Position numbers and translations under genes: made by a program
In this document: positions 35,011 through 44,203 of the stretch, in pieces
How the letters are laid out: each line of letters begins with the position of its first letter
Position numbering within the stretch: the first letter of the stretch is position 1
From: Collinsella sp.
Lineage (GTDB): Bacteria > Actinomycetota > Coriobacteriia > Coriobacteriales > Coriobacteriaceae
Direction of reading: 5' to 3'
NCBI GenBank assembly: GCA_019425045.1
Contig: JAHYYI010000005.1
Span: forward strand, 49,381-113,380
Length of the DNA stretch: 64,000 nt
Notes under the pieces: model-generated
Told to the model about the DNA's origin: nothing
Database searches by the model: none
Seen by the model: only the letters and a program-made list of their open reading frames with translations

Positions 35011-35111
35011 GAGCCCTCCAATGGAGTCGGATAACCAACCTTATTCCCCTGCCCACGGGTCCGCACACCTTCGTGCACAAGAAAGCGATTCCACCCGATC
35101 GAGTGGCAGAA

Positions 35112-35176
35112 AAACCATCACAACATTCGATGCTTTTCCCGATTTTGGCAAAAAACGCCGAATGTTGTGATGGTTT
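35112..35176. repeat. Intergenic hairpin repeat, CATCACAACATTCGA family, copy 4
   Basis: AAACCATCACAACATTCGA and CGAATGTTGTGATGGTTT arms with the same T/A-rich loop as copy 3 (the two copies are near-identical). It lies 50 bp past the end of the ABC exporter operon. Confidence 0.85.
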
Positions 35177-35225
35177 GAGGCGAGGTGAGGGGCATGGAGG
35201 GGTCAAAGCATCGTGCTCGAACAGG

Positions 35226-37124
35226 TTAATCCAACTCTTTTAAGCCATGCGCGAGCTGCCAGTATTCGCCGTGCTGAGCGAGCAGCTCCTCGTGGGTGCC
35301 GCGTTCGATAATGCGGCCGTGTTCGAGGACCATGATGGCGTCGGCGTCGCGGACGGTGGACAGGCGGTGCGCGATCATAAACGTGGTGCGTCCGCGCATG
35401 ATGCGGTCCATACCGCGCTCGATGAGCTTTTCGGTACGCGTGTCGATGGAGCTCGTGGCCTCGTCCAAGATGAGCACCGGCGGGTCGGCAACGGCCACGC
35501 GCGCGATGGCGAGCAGTTGGCGCTGGCCCTGCGACAGGTTGGCGCCGTCGGCCGTGACCGGCGTGTCGTAGCCCCGTGGCAAACGGCGGATAAACGAGTC
35601 GGCGCAGGCGGCCTCGGCGGCGGCGCGCACCTCCTCGTCGGTCGCGTCGAGCTTGCCAAAGCGGATGTTCTGCGCAATGGTGCCGCTAAACAGGTGCGTG
35701 TCTTGCAGCACAATGCCGAGCGACCCGCGCAGGCTGGCCTTGGCAATGTGCTTGACGTCGATGCCGTCGTACGTGATCTCGCCGTCATCGACCTCATAGA
35801 AGCGGTTGATGAGGTTGGTGATGGTCGTCTTACCTGCGCCTGTGGAGCCCACAAAGGCGATCTTTTGCCCCGGTTTGGCAAACAGGTTGAGGTCCGTGAG
35901 CACACGGGTGCCCGGCACGTAGGAAAAGTCCACGGCATGGAAGCGCACGTCGCCGGCGAGCGGGACCAAGCCGCACGTGAGCTCGGTGCCGTCGGCAGCC
36001 ACCGCACGGCCCGACTCATTAACGGCAGCCACATCATGCAGATGCCCGTACGCGCCCACGCCCTGGCCCTCGGGAATCTTCCACGCCCACGCGGCGTCGC
36101 CCGTCTGCACCAGCTCCACGCAGCCCTCGTCTACCTCGGGCTTAAGGTCCATGGCGGCAAATAGGCGCTCGGCACCGGCCAGCGCGTTGAGCAAAAAGTT
36201 GCCCAGCTGCGTGAACTGGTTGATGGGCATGGCGGCCTGACGCACAAAGACCAGGTAACTTGCAAGCGCGCCCACGTCGGCGAGCCCCTTGATGCAGAGC
36301 ATGCCGCCCGCCACGGCGACGATGGCGTAGTTGGCATAGCCGATCACCACGGTCATGGGCACCATCGAGTTGGCGTAGGCCTGCGCGGCACCACCGGTGC
36401 GGCGCAGCTCTTGGTTGCGCGCGTCAAAACCAGCCACGTTGGCCTGCTCGTGATTAAAGACCTTGATGACCTTTTGGCCCGAGACCATCTCTTCGATATA
36501 TCCGTCCAGGTCGCCAAGCGACGCCTGTTGGGCGGCAAAAAAGCGCTTGGAACGCATGCCCGAGTAGCGAGCGTACAGCACAATGGCCACATCGCACACG
36601 AGCGTGATAATCGTGAGCTGCCAGTTGAGGATGATGAGCATGGCCGTGGTGCCGACCACCTGGATGCTCGCCTGAATCACGTTGGCAAAGCTGTTGTTGA
36701 GCGCCTCGGAGACGGTGTCGACGTCGTTGGTAAAGAAGCTCATGATGTCACCCGAGCGCGTGCTGTCGAAGTAGCTCAGCGGCAGCATCTGGATGTGCGC
36801 AAACAGGTCGCGGCGGATATCGGAGACCACGCGCTGGGCCGCGCGCACCATAATCTGTGAGTAGCCCAGGGCCGAGAGCACGCCCGCGGCGTAGATGGCA
36901 GCGGTAAAGATAACCTGCCTGGTGAGCAATTCCTCGCCGCCCGTTGCCAAACCGTTAACGATAGGGCGCACCATGTAGGTGCCGGCGAGGCTCGCGATGG
37001 CGGCGACGGAGGCGAGCACGCCCACCGCGAGCAACGAGAACTTGGCGTGACCCATGTAGGAGAGCAGGCGGCGGAGCGTCTGCGTCAGATTGGCGGGGCG
37101 GGCCTGAGCGGATGTCTTAGGCAT
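35226..37124 (-). CDS. ABC exporter, fused permease-ATPase (second subunit)
   Basis: 632 aa from ATG 37124; ATGCCTAA overlaps the stop of the upstream gene by 8 bp. The frame continues upstream but that part overlaps the first subunit. Six helices are followed by an ATPase with Walker A GSTGAGKTT, signature LSQGQRQLL and Walker B VLILDEATSSID. A ~65-residue insertion between the permease and the ATPase (ELVQTGDAAWAWKIPEGQGV..., TCGLVPLAGDV) is unusual. It should pair with the upstream half-transporter as a multidrug/lipid-type exporter. Confidence 0.88.
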   Translation of the reverse strand: MPKTSAQARPANLTQTLRRLLSYMGHAKFSLLAVGVLASVAAIASLAGTYMVRPIVNGLATGGEELLTRQVIFTAAIYAAGVLSALGYSQIMVRAAQRVVSDIRRDLFAHIQMLPLSYFDSTRSGDIMSFFTNDVDTVSEALNNSFANVIQASIQVVGTTAMLIILNWQLTIITLVCDVAIVLYARYSGMRSKRFFAAQQASLGDLDGYIEEMVSGQKVIKVFNHEQANVAGFDARNQELRRTGGAAQAYANSMVPMTVVIGYANYAIVAVAGGMLCIKGLADVGALASYLVFVRQAAMPINQFTQLGNFLLNALAGAERLFAAMDLKPEVDEGCVELVQTGDAAWAWKIPEGQGVGAYGHLHDVAAVNESGRAVAADGTELTCGLVPLAGDVRFHAVDFSYVPGTRVLTDLNLFAKPGQKIAFVGSTGAGKTTITNLINRFYEVDDGEITYDGIDVKHIAKASLRGSLGIVLQDTHLFSGTIAQNIRFGKLDATDEEVRAAAEAACADSFIRRLPRGYDTPVTADGANLSQGQRQLLAIARVAVADPPVLILDEATSSIDTRTEKLIERGMDRIMRGRTTFMIAHRLSTVRDADAIMVLEHGRIIERGTHEELLAQHGEYWQLAHGLKELD

Positions 37125-38958
37125 GGCGCTCACCCCCTTCCAAGGGCGATCCGCTGGGAACGCAGGAAAACGGATCATTCGCGCAGCCATCGTCGCAGCC
37201 ATCGTCGCAGCCGTCGCCGGTGTCCGCGTTCCCCGCGAACTCCATCTGCGAGGCGTAAATCTCCTGGTAGATGCTATCGCCCGCCAGCAGTTCCTCGTGC
37301 GTGCCCACGCCGTGGACACGACCGTCGTCCAACACAATAATGCGGTCGGCATCCATGACGCTCGCAATGCGCTGTGCGATGACAATCACCGTCGTATTGG
37401 GAATCTGAGCAATATGCTCACGAATCTTGGCGTCGGTCGCCATATCGACCGCGCTGGTCGAATCGTCAAAGATGAGCACACGCGGATGTTTGAGCAACGT
37501 ACGCGCGATGCACAGACGCTGTTTTTGTCCGCCCGAGACGCCGGCACCGCCCTGGCCCAGATAGCCGTCGAGTCCGCCGATGCGATCTAGGAACTCGTCC
37601 ACGCATGCCGCCCGGCAGGCACGCAGCAGCTCCTCGTCGGTGGCATCGGGCGCGCCCCACTGCAGGTTCTCGCGCACGGTACCCGTAAACAGCACGTTCT
37701 TTTGTAGCACGATGCCCACGGCGTCGCGCAAGGCGGCCAGGTCGTAATCGCGCACATCGCGCCCGCCCACGAGCACGGCGCCTTCGGTGGCGTCGTACAG
37801 GCGCGCGATCAGCTGCACAAGCGAGCTCTTGCCCGAGCCTGTGCCGCCGAGGATGCCCACCGTCGAGCCGCTCTCGATGCGAAGGTCGATATGTTCGAGC
37901 ACATCCTCGGCTGCATCCTCGCGGTACTTAAACGACACGTCGCGAAACTCGATGCTTCCGTCGGCCACCCCGTGCACGGCAGTGGCAGCGTCGGGCGCCT
38001 GGATAAGCGAACGCTCGTCGAGCACCCGCGAGATGCGCTCCACGCTGGCAAGTGCGCGCGTGAGCAGCAAAAACACGTTGGAAATCATCATGAGCGAGTT
38101 CATGATCAGCAGCACATAGCTCATGAAGCCCGTGAGCGAGCCCACGCCGAGCTCGCCGGCAAGAATCATGCGCCCGCCGATCCACAGAATGGAAAGCGCC
38201 GCCACGTACATCGACAGCTGAAACACCGGCAGGTTGAACACGGCGTTGCCAAAGGTCTTCGTCGCCGTGTGCGCAAGCTCGGTATTGACGGCATCGAACT
38301 TGGCCTCCTCGTGCTCGGCGCGCACGTACGCTTTGACGGCGCGCACAGCGGTGAGATCTTCCTGCACCACGCCGTTGAGATGGTCCATCGAGGTCTGCAG
38401 CTGGCGGTAAAGCGGACTGACGCGATAGGTGATAACGCCCAGTACGATCGCCAACACCGGCAGGATGATCGCGAATACCGTAGCAAGCGGACGCGACAGC
38501 ACCAGCGCATAGACCAAGCCGACGATGAGCGTCACGGGCCCGCGCACCATGGGGCGGAAGCCGTTACCTACGGCGTTTTGGATGACGGTGATATCGGTGG
38601 TCATGCGCGTGACGAGCGAGCTGGCATCGTAGTTGTCCAGATTGCCAAAGGCGAGCGTCTGAATCTTGCGATACTCCGCCTCGCGCAGGTTAGCGCCCAG
38701 CCCCGAGGCAACGCGGGCAGACGTGCGCGCATAGCCCAAGCCAAGTACCAGCGAAAATGCGGCGCACACCAACATATACGCGCCCTGCAACAGCATGTAG
38801 TTGATGTCGCCCGCGGGCACGCCCACGTCGATGATATTTGCCATGATGACCGGGATAAACAGCTCGAGCGCCGTCTCGGCCGTCACAAAGAACACGCCGA
38901 GTATGGCATCGCGGCGGTATGTCCCCAGATAGGAAAACAAAATCTTGAGATTGCGCAC
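37117..38958 (-). CDS. ABC exporter, fused permease-ATPase (first subunit)
   Basis: 613 aa from GTG 38958 with GGGGGATG 9 bases ahead. Six membrane helices (about 1-310) are followed by Walker A GGTGSGKSS, signature VSGGQKQRL and Walker B VLIFDDSTSAVD, where the usual catalytic Glu after Walker B is replaced by Asp (IFDDSTS). That marks a degenerate site and points to an asymmetric heterodimer with the next gene. The C-terminal tail is rich in Asp, Gly and Cys (GDGCDDGCDDGCANDP), perhaps a metal-binding extension. Confidence 0.88.
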   Translation of the reverse strand: MRNLKILFSYLGTYRRDAILGVFFVTAETALELFIPVIMANIIDVGVPAGDINYMLLQGAYMLVCAAFSLVLGLGYARTSARVASGLGANLREAEYRKIQTLAFGNLDNYDASSLVTRMTTDITVIQNAVGNGFRPMVRGPVTLIVGLVYALVLSRPLATVFAIILPVLAIVLGVITYRVSPLYRQLQTSMDHLNGVVQEDLTAVRAVKAYVRAEHEEAKFDAVNTELAHTATKTFGNAVFNLPVFQLSMYVAALSILWIGGRMILAGELGVGSLTGFMSYVLLIMNSLMMISNVFLLLTRALASVERISRVLDERSLIQAPDAATAVHGVADGSIEFRDVSFKYREDAAEDVLEHIDLRIESGSTVGILGGTGSGKSSLVQLIARLYDATEGAVLVGGRDVRDYDLAALRDAVGIVLQKNVLFTGTVRENLQWGAPDATDEELLRACRAACVDEFLDRIGGLDGYLGQGGAGVSGGQKQRLCIARTLLKHPRVLIFDDSTSAVDMATDAKIREHIAQIPNTTVIVIAQRIASVMDADRIIVLDDGRVHGVGTHEELLAGDSIYQEIYASQMEFAGNADTGDGCDDGCDDGCANDPFSCVPSGSPLEGGERHA

Positions 38959-39146
38959 GCAAGTTCATCCCCCATCAAACGTTGTTCGCAAACGCACGTA
39001 TTATGGCGCGGCAGGCGGCGGTGTCAAGTGTTCCGAAATCGATTTCTGCAAGGCTAGTACAGACGCCATGCTCACAAGGTGCAACTCTGTATTCAATTGG
39101 AAATGAACGCGAGCGTGACTTTTTCGCCCTGCCGCCAACACAAACC

Positions 39147-39170
39147 TTGACTCTACAATCGTTGTAGGGT
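39147..39170 (+). promoter_or_regulatory. MerR-type promoter/operator upstream of the MATE gene
   Basis: TTGACT (39147) with a CTACAA-tcg-TTGTAG inverted repeat (39153-39167) immediately downstream, between the -35 and the likely -10. MerR-family activators bind dyads in just this place. The gene for a MerR regulator follows the MATE gene. Confidence 0.5.
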
Positions 39171-39219
39171 TTTCACTACACTGGTACGTAAACGATCTAA
39201 GCCAGAAAGTGCCCCGCCC

Positions 39220-40566
39220 ATGGAACACGACCTCACACGCGGCAATGTCCTCAAGACCATCGCGGTCTTTGCCCTGCCCTATATGCTCTCGTACTTTTTG
39301 CAGATGCTCTACGGCATGGCCGACCTGTACATGATGGGACAGTTTAGCGGCGCCGCCGGCATCACCGCCGTGGGCAACGGCGCGCAGACGCTCTATATCA
39401 TTACCGTGACGCTCGTGGGCCTGGCCATGGGAACGACGGTTATCGTCGGCCACGCCGTGGGCTCGCGCCGCTTCGACCGCGCCGAGACCGCCATCGGCAA
39501 TACCATCACGCTGTTTATGGGTGTCTCGGTGGTACTGGCCGCTGCCTTGCTCGCACTGTGCCCGCAGATCGTGGCGCTCATTGGCACGCCGGCCGAGGCG
39601 GTCGAAGGCACCGCCGCCTACCTGCGCATTTGCTTTATCGGCATTCCCTTTATCGCCGCGTACAACATCCTCTCGGCCATCTTTCGCGGGCTGGGCGATT
39701 CGCGCTCGCCCATGTACGTGATCGGCGTGGCGTGCATCATCAACATCGCGCTCGATTTTCTGTTTATCGGCCACATGGGGCTCGGCCCCGTGGGCGCAGC
39801 GCTCGGCACGGTGACCGCGCAGACGGCCAGCGTTGCCCTCGCGCTCGTGTGGCTCAAGAGCCGTCGCACAAACATCCACGTTAAGCGCAGCGACCTGCGC
39901 CCCCAGCCCGAGGTGCTCGGCAGCATTCTTAAAATCGGCGTGCCCGTGGCTGTGCAGGACGGCTGCATCCAGGTAGCGTTTATGTTTATTACCGTCATCG
40001 CCAACCACCGCGGTCTGGTCGACGCCGCCGCCGTAGGCCTGGTCGAGAAGATGATCAGCTTTTTGTTCATTGTGCCAAGCTCCATGGGCGCCACCGTCAG
40101 CGCGCTCACGGCGCAAAACGCCGGCGCGGGCAAGGGCGACCGCGCGCGTCAGGTGCTCAAGGATGCCATGACCGTCTCGGTGGTGTACGGCTGCCTCATC
40201 ACGGTGCTGATGTGGCTGGTGGCACCGGCGTTTATCGGCTTTTTTGCCAAGGACCCCGCGGTGGTCGCCGCCGGTACCGGCTATATGCGCAGCTATATTT
40301 TCGACGCAATCTTTGCCGGCATCCACATTTGCTTTAGCGGCTTTTTCGCTGCGTATGGCAAGAGCTACATCGGCTTTGCTCACAACGTGCTGGCGGTGGC
40401 GCTCATTCGCGTGCCCGGCGCCTGGCTGCTGTCGAACGCCTATTCCGACACGCTGTTTCCCATGGGCATCGCCTCACCGTGCGGGTCGATTCTGTCGGCG
40501 ACCATCTGCGTGATTGCATTTACCGTGCTCAACCGCCGCGGAACTTTTGACAAGCTGGTGGCGTAG
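39220..40566 (+). CDS. MATE-family multidrug/sodium antiporter
   Basis: 448 aa, ATG 39220. Twelve hydrophobic segments in two related halves; the start (GNVLKTIAVFALPYMLSYFLQ, then YGMADLYMMGQFSG) is that of NorM/DinF-type exporters. It should expel cationic compounds using a Na+ or H+ gradient. The MerR-type gene 54 bp downstream probably regulates it together with itself through the dyad at 39153-39167. Confidence 0.9.
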   Translation: MEHDLTRGNVLKTIAVFALPYMLSYFLQMLYGMADLYMMGQFSGAAGITAVGNGAQTLYIITVTLVGLAMGTTVIVGHAVGSRRFDRAETAIGNTITLFMGVSVVLAAALLALCPQIVALIGTPAEAVEGTAAYLRICFIGIPFIAAYNILSAIFRGLGDSRSPMYVIGVACIINIALDFLFIGHMGLGPVGAALGTVTAQTASVALALVWLKSRRTNIHVKRSDLRPQPEVLGSILKIGVPVAVQDGCIQVAFMFITVIANHRGLVDAAAVGLVEKMISFLFIVPSSMGATVSALTAQNAGAGKGDRARQVLKDAMTVSVVYGCLITVLMWLVAPAFIGFFAKDPAVVAAGTGYMRSYIFDAIFAGIHICFSGFFAAYGKSYIGFAHNVLAVALIRVPGAWLLSNAYSDTLFPMGIASPCGSILSATICVIAFTVLNRRGTFDKLVA

Positions 40567-40620
40567 CGAGGCGACGCAGGCCTAGCGCCTCTCCCCTGTT
40601 TTACCGAAAGGAGCGGTCCT

Positions 40621-41469
40621 GTGACCGACATGCCAAGCGAACACACCGAAGGCCTGCTCCGCATTGGCGAGGTGGCGCGCCTGCTCAATTTGAGCGTGGG
40701 CACACTGCGCCATTACGAACAGATGGGGCTGTTGGAGCCGGCATATGTCGATCCGGCGAGTGGGTACCGCTACTACGGATCGCGGCAGCTCTCCACCCTC
40801 AACACCATCGGCAACCTGCGCGTTCTTGACCTGCCGCTGGCCCAGATTCGCGAGTTTGTCACTACGCGCGATATGGATTTGATGCAACGGCAACTGACCA
40901 AGCAACAGGAGTTAATTGAGCACAGGCGGCGTGAGTTGGAGCGCATGTCGCGCAAGATTGACCAGCGGCTTGCCTTGCTTCGTGGCGCTTTGAATGCTGA
41001 TCTCGACACCATTAGCGAAATCGAGGAACCCGAACTTCGCTGCGCCGCGCTGCACGAGCGCGTCAATCCCACCGACGCCTATTCGCTGGGATGGCATATC
41101 CGCCAGCTTCAGCAGGGACAGCACGAAACCTTTGCCTATCTTGGCAATCTGGGTGTGGGTATCGCGCCCGAACGCCTGGCCGCCGGAGACTTTGATGGCT
41201 ACGACGAGGTCTTTCTGCTGCTCGATGACACCGATGATTACCTGGGCGATGTTGAGACGAGACCTGCCGCGCGCTGCCTGACCATAAGCTTCCGCGGCAC
41301 GCACGGACAAGCGGGCCCACGCTACGAGCGGCTGCTCGGCTACATGCATGAACACAACCTGACGCCCGCCGGTCCGTCGCGCGAGATCGCCCTCATCGAC
41401 GACATCATCAGCGATGACCCAGAGACCTACGTGACGCAGATCACGGTGCCCGTTTCCCCAGCAAAGTAA
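40621..41469 (+). CDS. MerR-family regulator with GyrI-like effector domain
   Basis: 282 aa from GTG 40621 behind GAAAGGAGCGGTCC (ATG 40630 is an alternative). The N-terminal winged helix is clear (RIGEVARLLNLSVGTLRHYE, then DPASGYRYYGSRQL), followed by a dimerisation coiled coil (about 80-115) and a C-terminal GyrI-like small-molecule-binding domain, as in BmrR/TipA-type multidrug sensors. Located after a MATE gene, it is probably the drug-responsive activator of that pump. Confidence 0.87.
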   Translation: MTDMPSEHTEGLLRIGEVARLLNLSVGTLRHYEQMGLLEPAYVDPASGYRYYGSRQLSTLNTIGNLRVLDLPLAQIREFVTTRDMDLMQRQLTKQQELIEHRRRELERMSRKIDQRLALLRGALNADLDTISEIEEPELRCAALHERVNPTDAYSLGWHIRQLQQGQHETFAYLGNLGVGIAPERLAAGDFDGYDEVFLLLDDTDDYLGDVETRPAARCLTISFRGTHGQAGPRYERLLGYMHEHNLTPAGPSREIALIDDIISDDPETYVTQITVPVSPAK

Positions 41470-41507
41470 GAACCGCCCGGAAGGCATCGTGCTTCCGGGC
41501 GGTTCTT
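41468..41507. terminator. Bidirectional terminator between the MerR and ligA genes
   Basis: AAGAACCGCCCGGAAG/CTTCCGGGCGGTTCTT, a 16-bp perfect stem with an 8-nt loop, beginning in the MerR stop codon. It lies between convergent genes. Confidence 0.9.
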
Positions 41508-41526
41508 CAATTTGGCTATCGATGCC

Positions 41527-43755
41527 TTACGCCTCTGGCACCTGACCAGTAGCTAAGATCTGCTCGAGTGCGTCCTCATCCAGCACGGGCACGCCCAGCT
41601 GCTCGGCTTTGGTGAGCTTGGAGCCCGCTTTGGGGCCGGCGACCAGATAGCTCGTCTTCTTTGACACGCTGCCCGAAACCTTGGCGCCGAGCACCTTGAG
41701 CGCCGCGCCCGCCTCGTCGCGTGTGCGGTTGACGAGCGTGCCCGTGAGCACAAAGGTCAGACCCGCGAGCGGTTGAGCGTCGGCGAGCTCGCCTGCCACG
41801 CCAGCGTCGGCTGCGGCTTGCGCGTGCGCAGCGCCCAAGTCAACCTCGAGCGACAGGCCTGCCTGGCGCAGACGCTCCAGCACGGCAAGGTTTTCGGGCA
41901 CGGCCAGGAACTGCTTGACGCTCGCCGCAATCTTGGGACCGATGCCCTCGCACTCGGCAATATCCTCTTCGCTCGCCAAGATGAGCTTGTCAATCGACAG
42001 GAATCGCTCGGCGATGACCTCGCCCACGCTCTTGCCCACATGGCGGACGCCCAGGGCAAACAGCACACGCCCGAGTGGCTGGCTCTTGGACTTGTTGAGC
42101 TCGGCGATGATTTTCTCGGCCGTCTTGAGGCCTACCGGAATGGGGTCGCCCTTCTTGACGCCCTTTTTGCTGTTGGAGCTGGCGTACACGCGGCCCGTGT
42201 CCAGGCCTGCGATGTCGTCGACCGTGAGTTGGTAGAAGTCCGCGACATCGTGGATCAGGCCGGCAGCGATCATCTTGTCGACGATTTCGTCGCCCAGGCC
42301 GTCCACGTCCATGCAGCCGCGGCTCACCCAATGGAGCAGACGCTCCTTGAGCTGTGCGGGGCAGTCGATCGATACGCAGCGGTAGGCCACCTCGCCATCC
42401 TCGTGGACCACGGGGCTGCCGCACACGGGGCAGACCTCGGGCATCTGCCAGTCAACGCTGTCGGCCGGACGCTTGTCAAGCACCGGACCCACGACCTCAG
42501 GGATTACGTCGCCCGCCTTGTGCACGATGATGGTATCGCCCTCGCGCACGTTTTTGCGGCGGATCTCGTCGATGTTGTGCAGCGTGGCGCGCGCGATGGT
42601 GGAGCCGGCGACCGTCACCGGGTCGAACTCGGCGACCGGCGTGAGCACACCGGTGCGACCCACCTGGATGCGAATTTCGCGCAGGACGGTCTGCTTTTCC
42701 TCGGGTGGGAACTTAAAGGCAATGGCCCAGCGCGGTGCGCGGGCAGTAAAGCCCAGGTCGAGCTGCTGCTGGAAGCTGTCGACCTTTACGACCACGCCGT
42801 CGATGTCGTAGTCCAGGTCACCGCGATGTTCGAGGGCCTGGGCGCAGAACTCGTGGACCTCGGCCGGCGTGGCGCAGCGGGCCACGTTGGGGTTGACGCT
42901 AAAACCGGCGCTGCGCAGCCAGTCGAGAAATTCGCGCTGGCTGTGGACGTGCAGCGGATCGGTATCGGCGATGGCGTAGATAAAGGTGGCCAAGTCGCGA
43001 CGCGCCGTGACCTTGGGGTCTTTTTGGCGCAGGGATCCTGCAGCGGCGTTGCGCGGGTTGGCAAAGGGGTCACGGCCCTCGGCATCGGCCTCTTCATTCA
43101 GACGAACAAAGCTGCCCTTAGGCATGTAGACCTCGCCGCGTACTTCGATGGTACGCTCGCGGTCGGCGCCCATATGAGCGAGCGCCGGCTCGGACAGGTG
43201 CATGGGCACGTCCTTGATGGTGCGCACATTAAGCGACACGTCCTCGCCCGTGGTGCCGTCGCCGCGCGTTGCCGCGCGCACGAAGGTTCCGTTTTGGTAG
43301 GTCAGGGCCACGCCCAGACCGTCAATCTTAAGCTCGCAGGTATAGGTGACGCTGCCGGCACCGAGCGCATCCTCGGTGCGCTGGAGCCATGCGTCGAGCT
43401 CGTCCAGATCCATGGCATCGTCCATGGAATACATGCGCGCCATGTGCGTGACCGGCGTAAACTGCTCGCTCACGTAGCCGCCCACGCGCTGGGTATAGCT
43501 GTCGGGCGTCACCAGGTCGGGGTAGGTAGCCTCGATTTCCTGCAGCTCAACGAGCATTTTATCGAAAGCAGCGTCCGTGATCTCGGGCGCGTCGAGCATG
43601 TAGTAGCGATAGGCGTGGTAATCGAGCTCGTGGCGCAGCTCGGCCGCGCGCGTTGCCGCCTGGGCACGGGCATCGGCCGGTGCGGCGGCATCCGCGCTCG
43701 CGGGCGTTTCGGTATCGATGTCCACGCCGTCACCAAACAGGCTCGATTGCTCCAT
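41527..43755 (-). CDS. ligA: NAD-dependent DNA ligase
   Basis: 742 aa, ATG 43755. Domains in order: Ia (YRYYMLDAPEITDAAFD), the adenylation domain with active-site Lys in CELKIDG (near residue 144), an OB fold, the four-Cys zinc finger (CPVCGSPVVHEDGEVAYRC...CPAQ), helix-hairpin-helix repeats and a BRCT domain ending QILATGQVPEA. An N-terminal Ala-rich extension of ~40 residues precedes it. The ligase seals nicks in replication and repair. Confidence 0.97.
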   Translation of the reverse strand: MEQSSLFGDGVDIDTETPASADAAAPADARAQAATRAAELRHELDYHAYRYYMLDAPEITDAAFDKMLVELQEIEATYPDLVTPDSYTQRVGGYVSEQFTPVTHMARMYSMDDAMDLDELDAWLQRTEDALGAGSVTYTCELKIDGLGVALTYQNGTFVRAATRGDGTTGEDVSLNVRTIKDVPMHLSEPALAHMGADRERTIEVRGEVYMPKGSFVRLNEEADAEGRDPFANPRNAAAGSLRQKDPKVTARRDLATFIYAIADTDPLHVHSQREFLDWLRSAGFSVNPNVARCATPAEVHEFCAQALEHRGDLDYDIDGVVVKVDSFQQQLDLGFTARAPRWAIAFKFPPEEKQTVLREIRIQVGRTGVLTPVAEFDPVTVAGSTIARATLHNIDEIRRKNVREGDTIIVHKAGDVIPEVVGPVLDKRPADSVDWQMPEVCPVCGSPVVHEDGEVAYRCVSIDCPAQLKERLLHWVSRGCMDVDGLGDEIVDKMIAAGLIHDVADFYQLTVDDIAGLDTGRVYASSNSKKGVKKGDPIPVGLKTAEKIIAELNKSKSQPLGRVLFALGVRHVGKSVGEVIAERFLSIDKLILASEEDIAECEGIGPKIAASVKQFLAVPENLAVLERLRQAGLSLEVDLGAAHAQAAADAGVAGELADAQPLAGLTFVLTGTLVNRTRDEAGAALKVLGAKVSGSVSKKTSYLVAGPKAGSKLTKAEQLGVPVLDEDALEQILATGQVPEA

Positions 43756-43863
43756 AGCGGCACTCCTTCGCTCGATTTCAAACGGATACTAGAGTACCAC
43801 CGGTCGCAATGAGGCCGAATAGCGGTCTCAAACCGCACCGAATCGGCAGCTGCCAGACTGGGG

Positions 43864-44066
43864 TGGACAGTTAGTTCAGATACGTATAAAAGCTAGAGCC
43901 GAATCAGGCACGAACACCCCTGTTTCGACTAATTTGGACTCCTCGAGACCATGTAAACGTCCCACTCTCCCTTCCAAACACCCATTCGAGCCCCATCCCA
44001 ATCAAAAATTGCTCAAAACGCATCCCAATCTACCCCAGATTTATACGTATCTGAACTAACTGTCCA
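43864..44066. mobile_element. MITE-like element with perfect 27-bp terminal inverted repeats
   Basis: The 27-bp arms (43864-43890 beginning TGGACAGTTAGTTC, and 44040-44066 ending GAACTAACTGTCCA) are perfect inverted repeats separated by 149 bp of pyrimidine-rich non-coding sequence. It lies in a 448-bp gene-free region between ligA and the htrA terminator. No clear target duplication is seen, so a structured RNA or a large palindromic regulatory unit is the alternative. Confidence 0.5.
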
Positions 44067-44140
44067 GACCATTACGAACCAGGCCTCTTATCAGCCCCAA
44101 GTGATCCGTTTTCCTCCGTCCCCAACGGATCAATAAGAAA

Positions 44141-44177
44141 AGAGGGGCCGTCCCGCACTGGCGGAACAGCCCCCTCT
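44141..44177 (-). terminator. Terminator of the HtrA-like protease gene
   Basis: AGAGGGG...CCCCTCT imperfect stem (GGGGCTGTTCCGC pairing GCGGGACGGCCCC on the minus strand) followed by TTTTCTTATT, ~27 bp past the htrA stop. Confidence 0.8.
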
Positions 44178-44203
44178 GGCTTCGCTATGTGTGGAGTGGC
44201 TCG

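Noticed and set aside
39001..40383. Minus-strand frame of 460 codons opposite the MATE gene
   Set aside because: Composition (many His, Arg, Ala) and lack of start signals mark it as a shadow of the MATE transporter.
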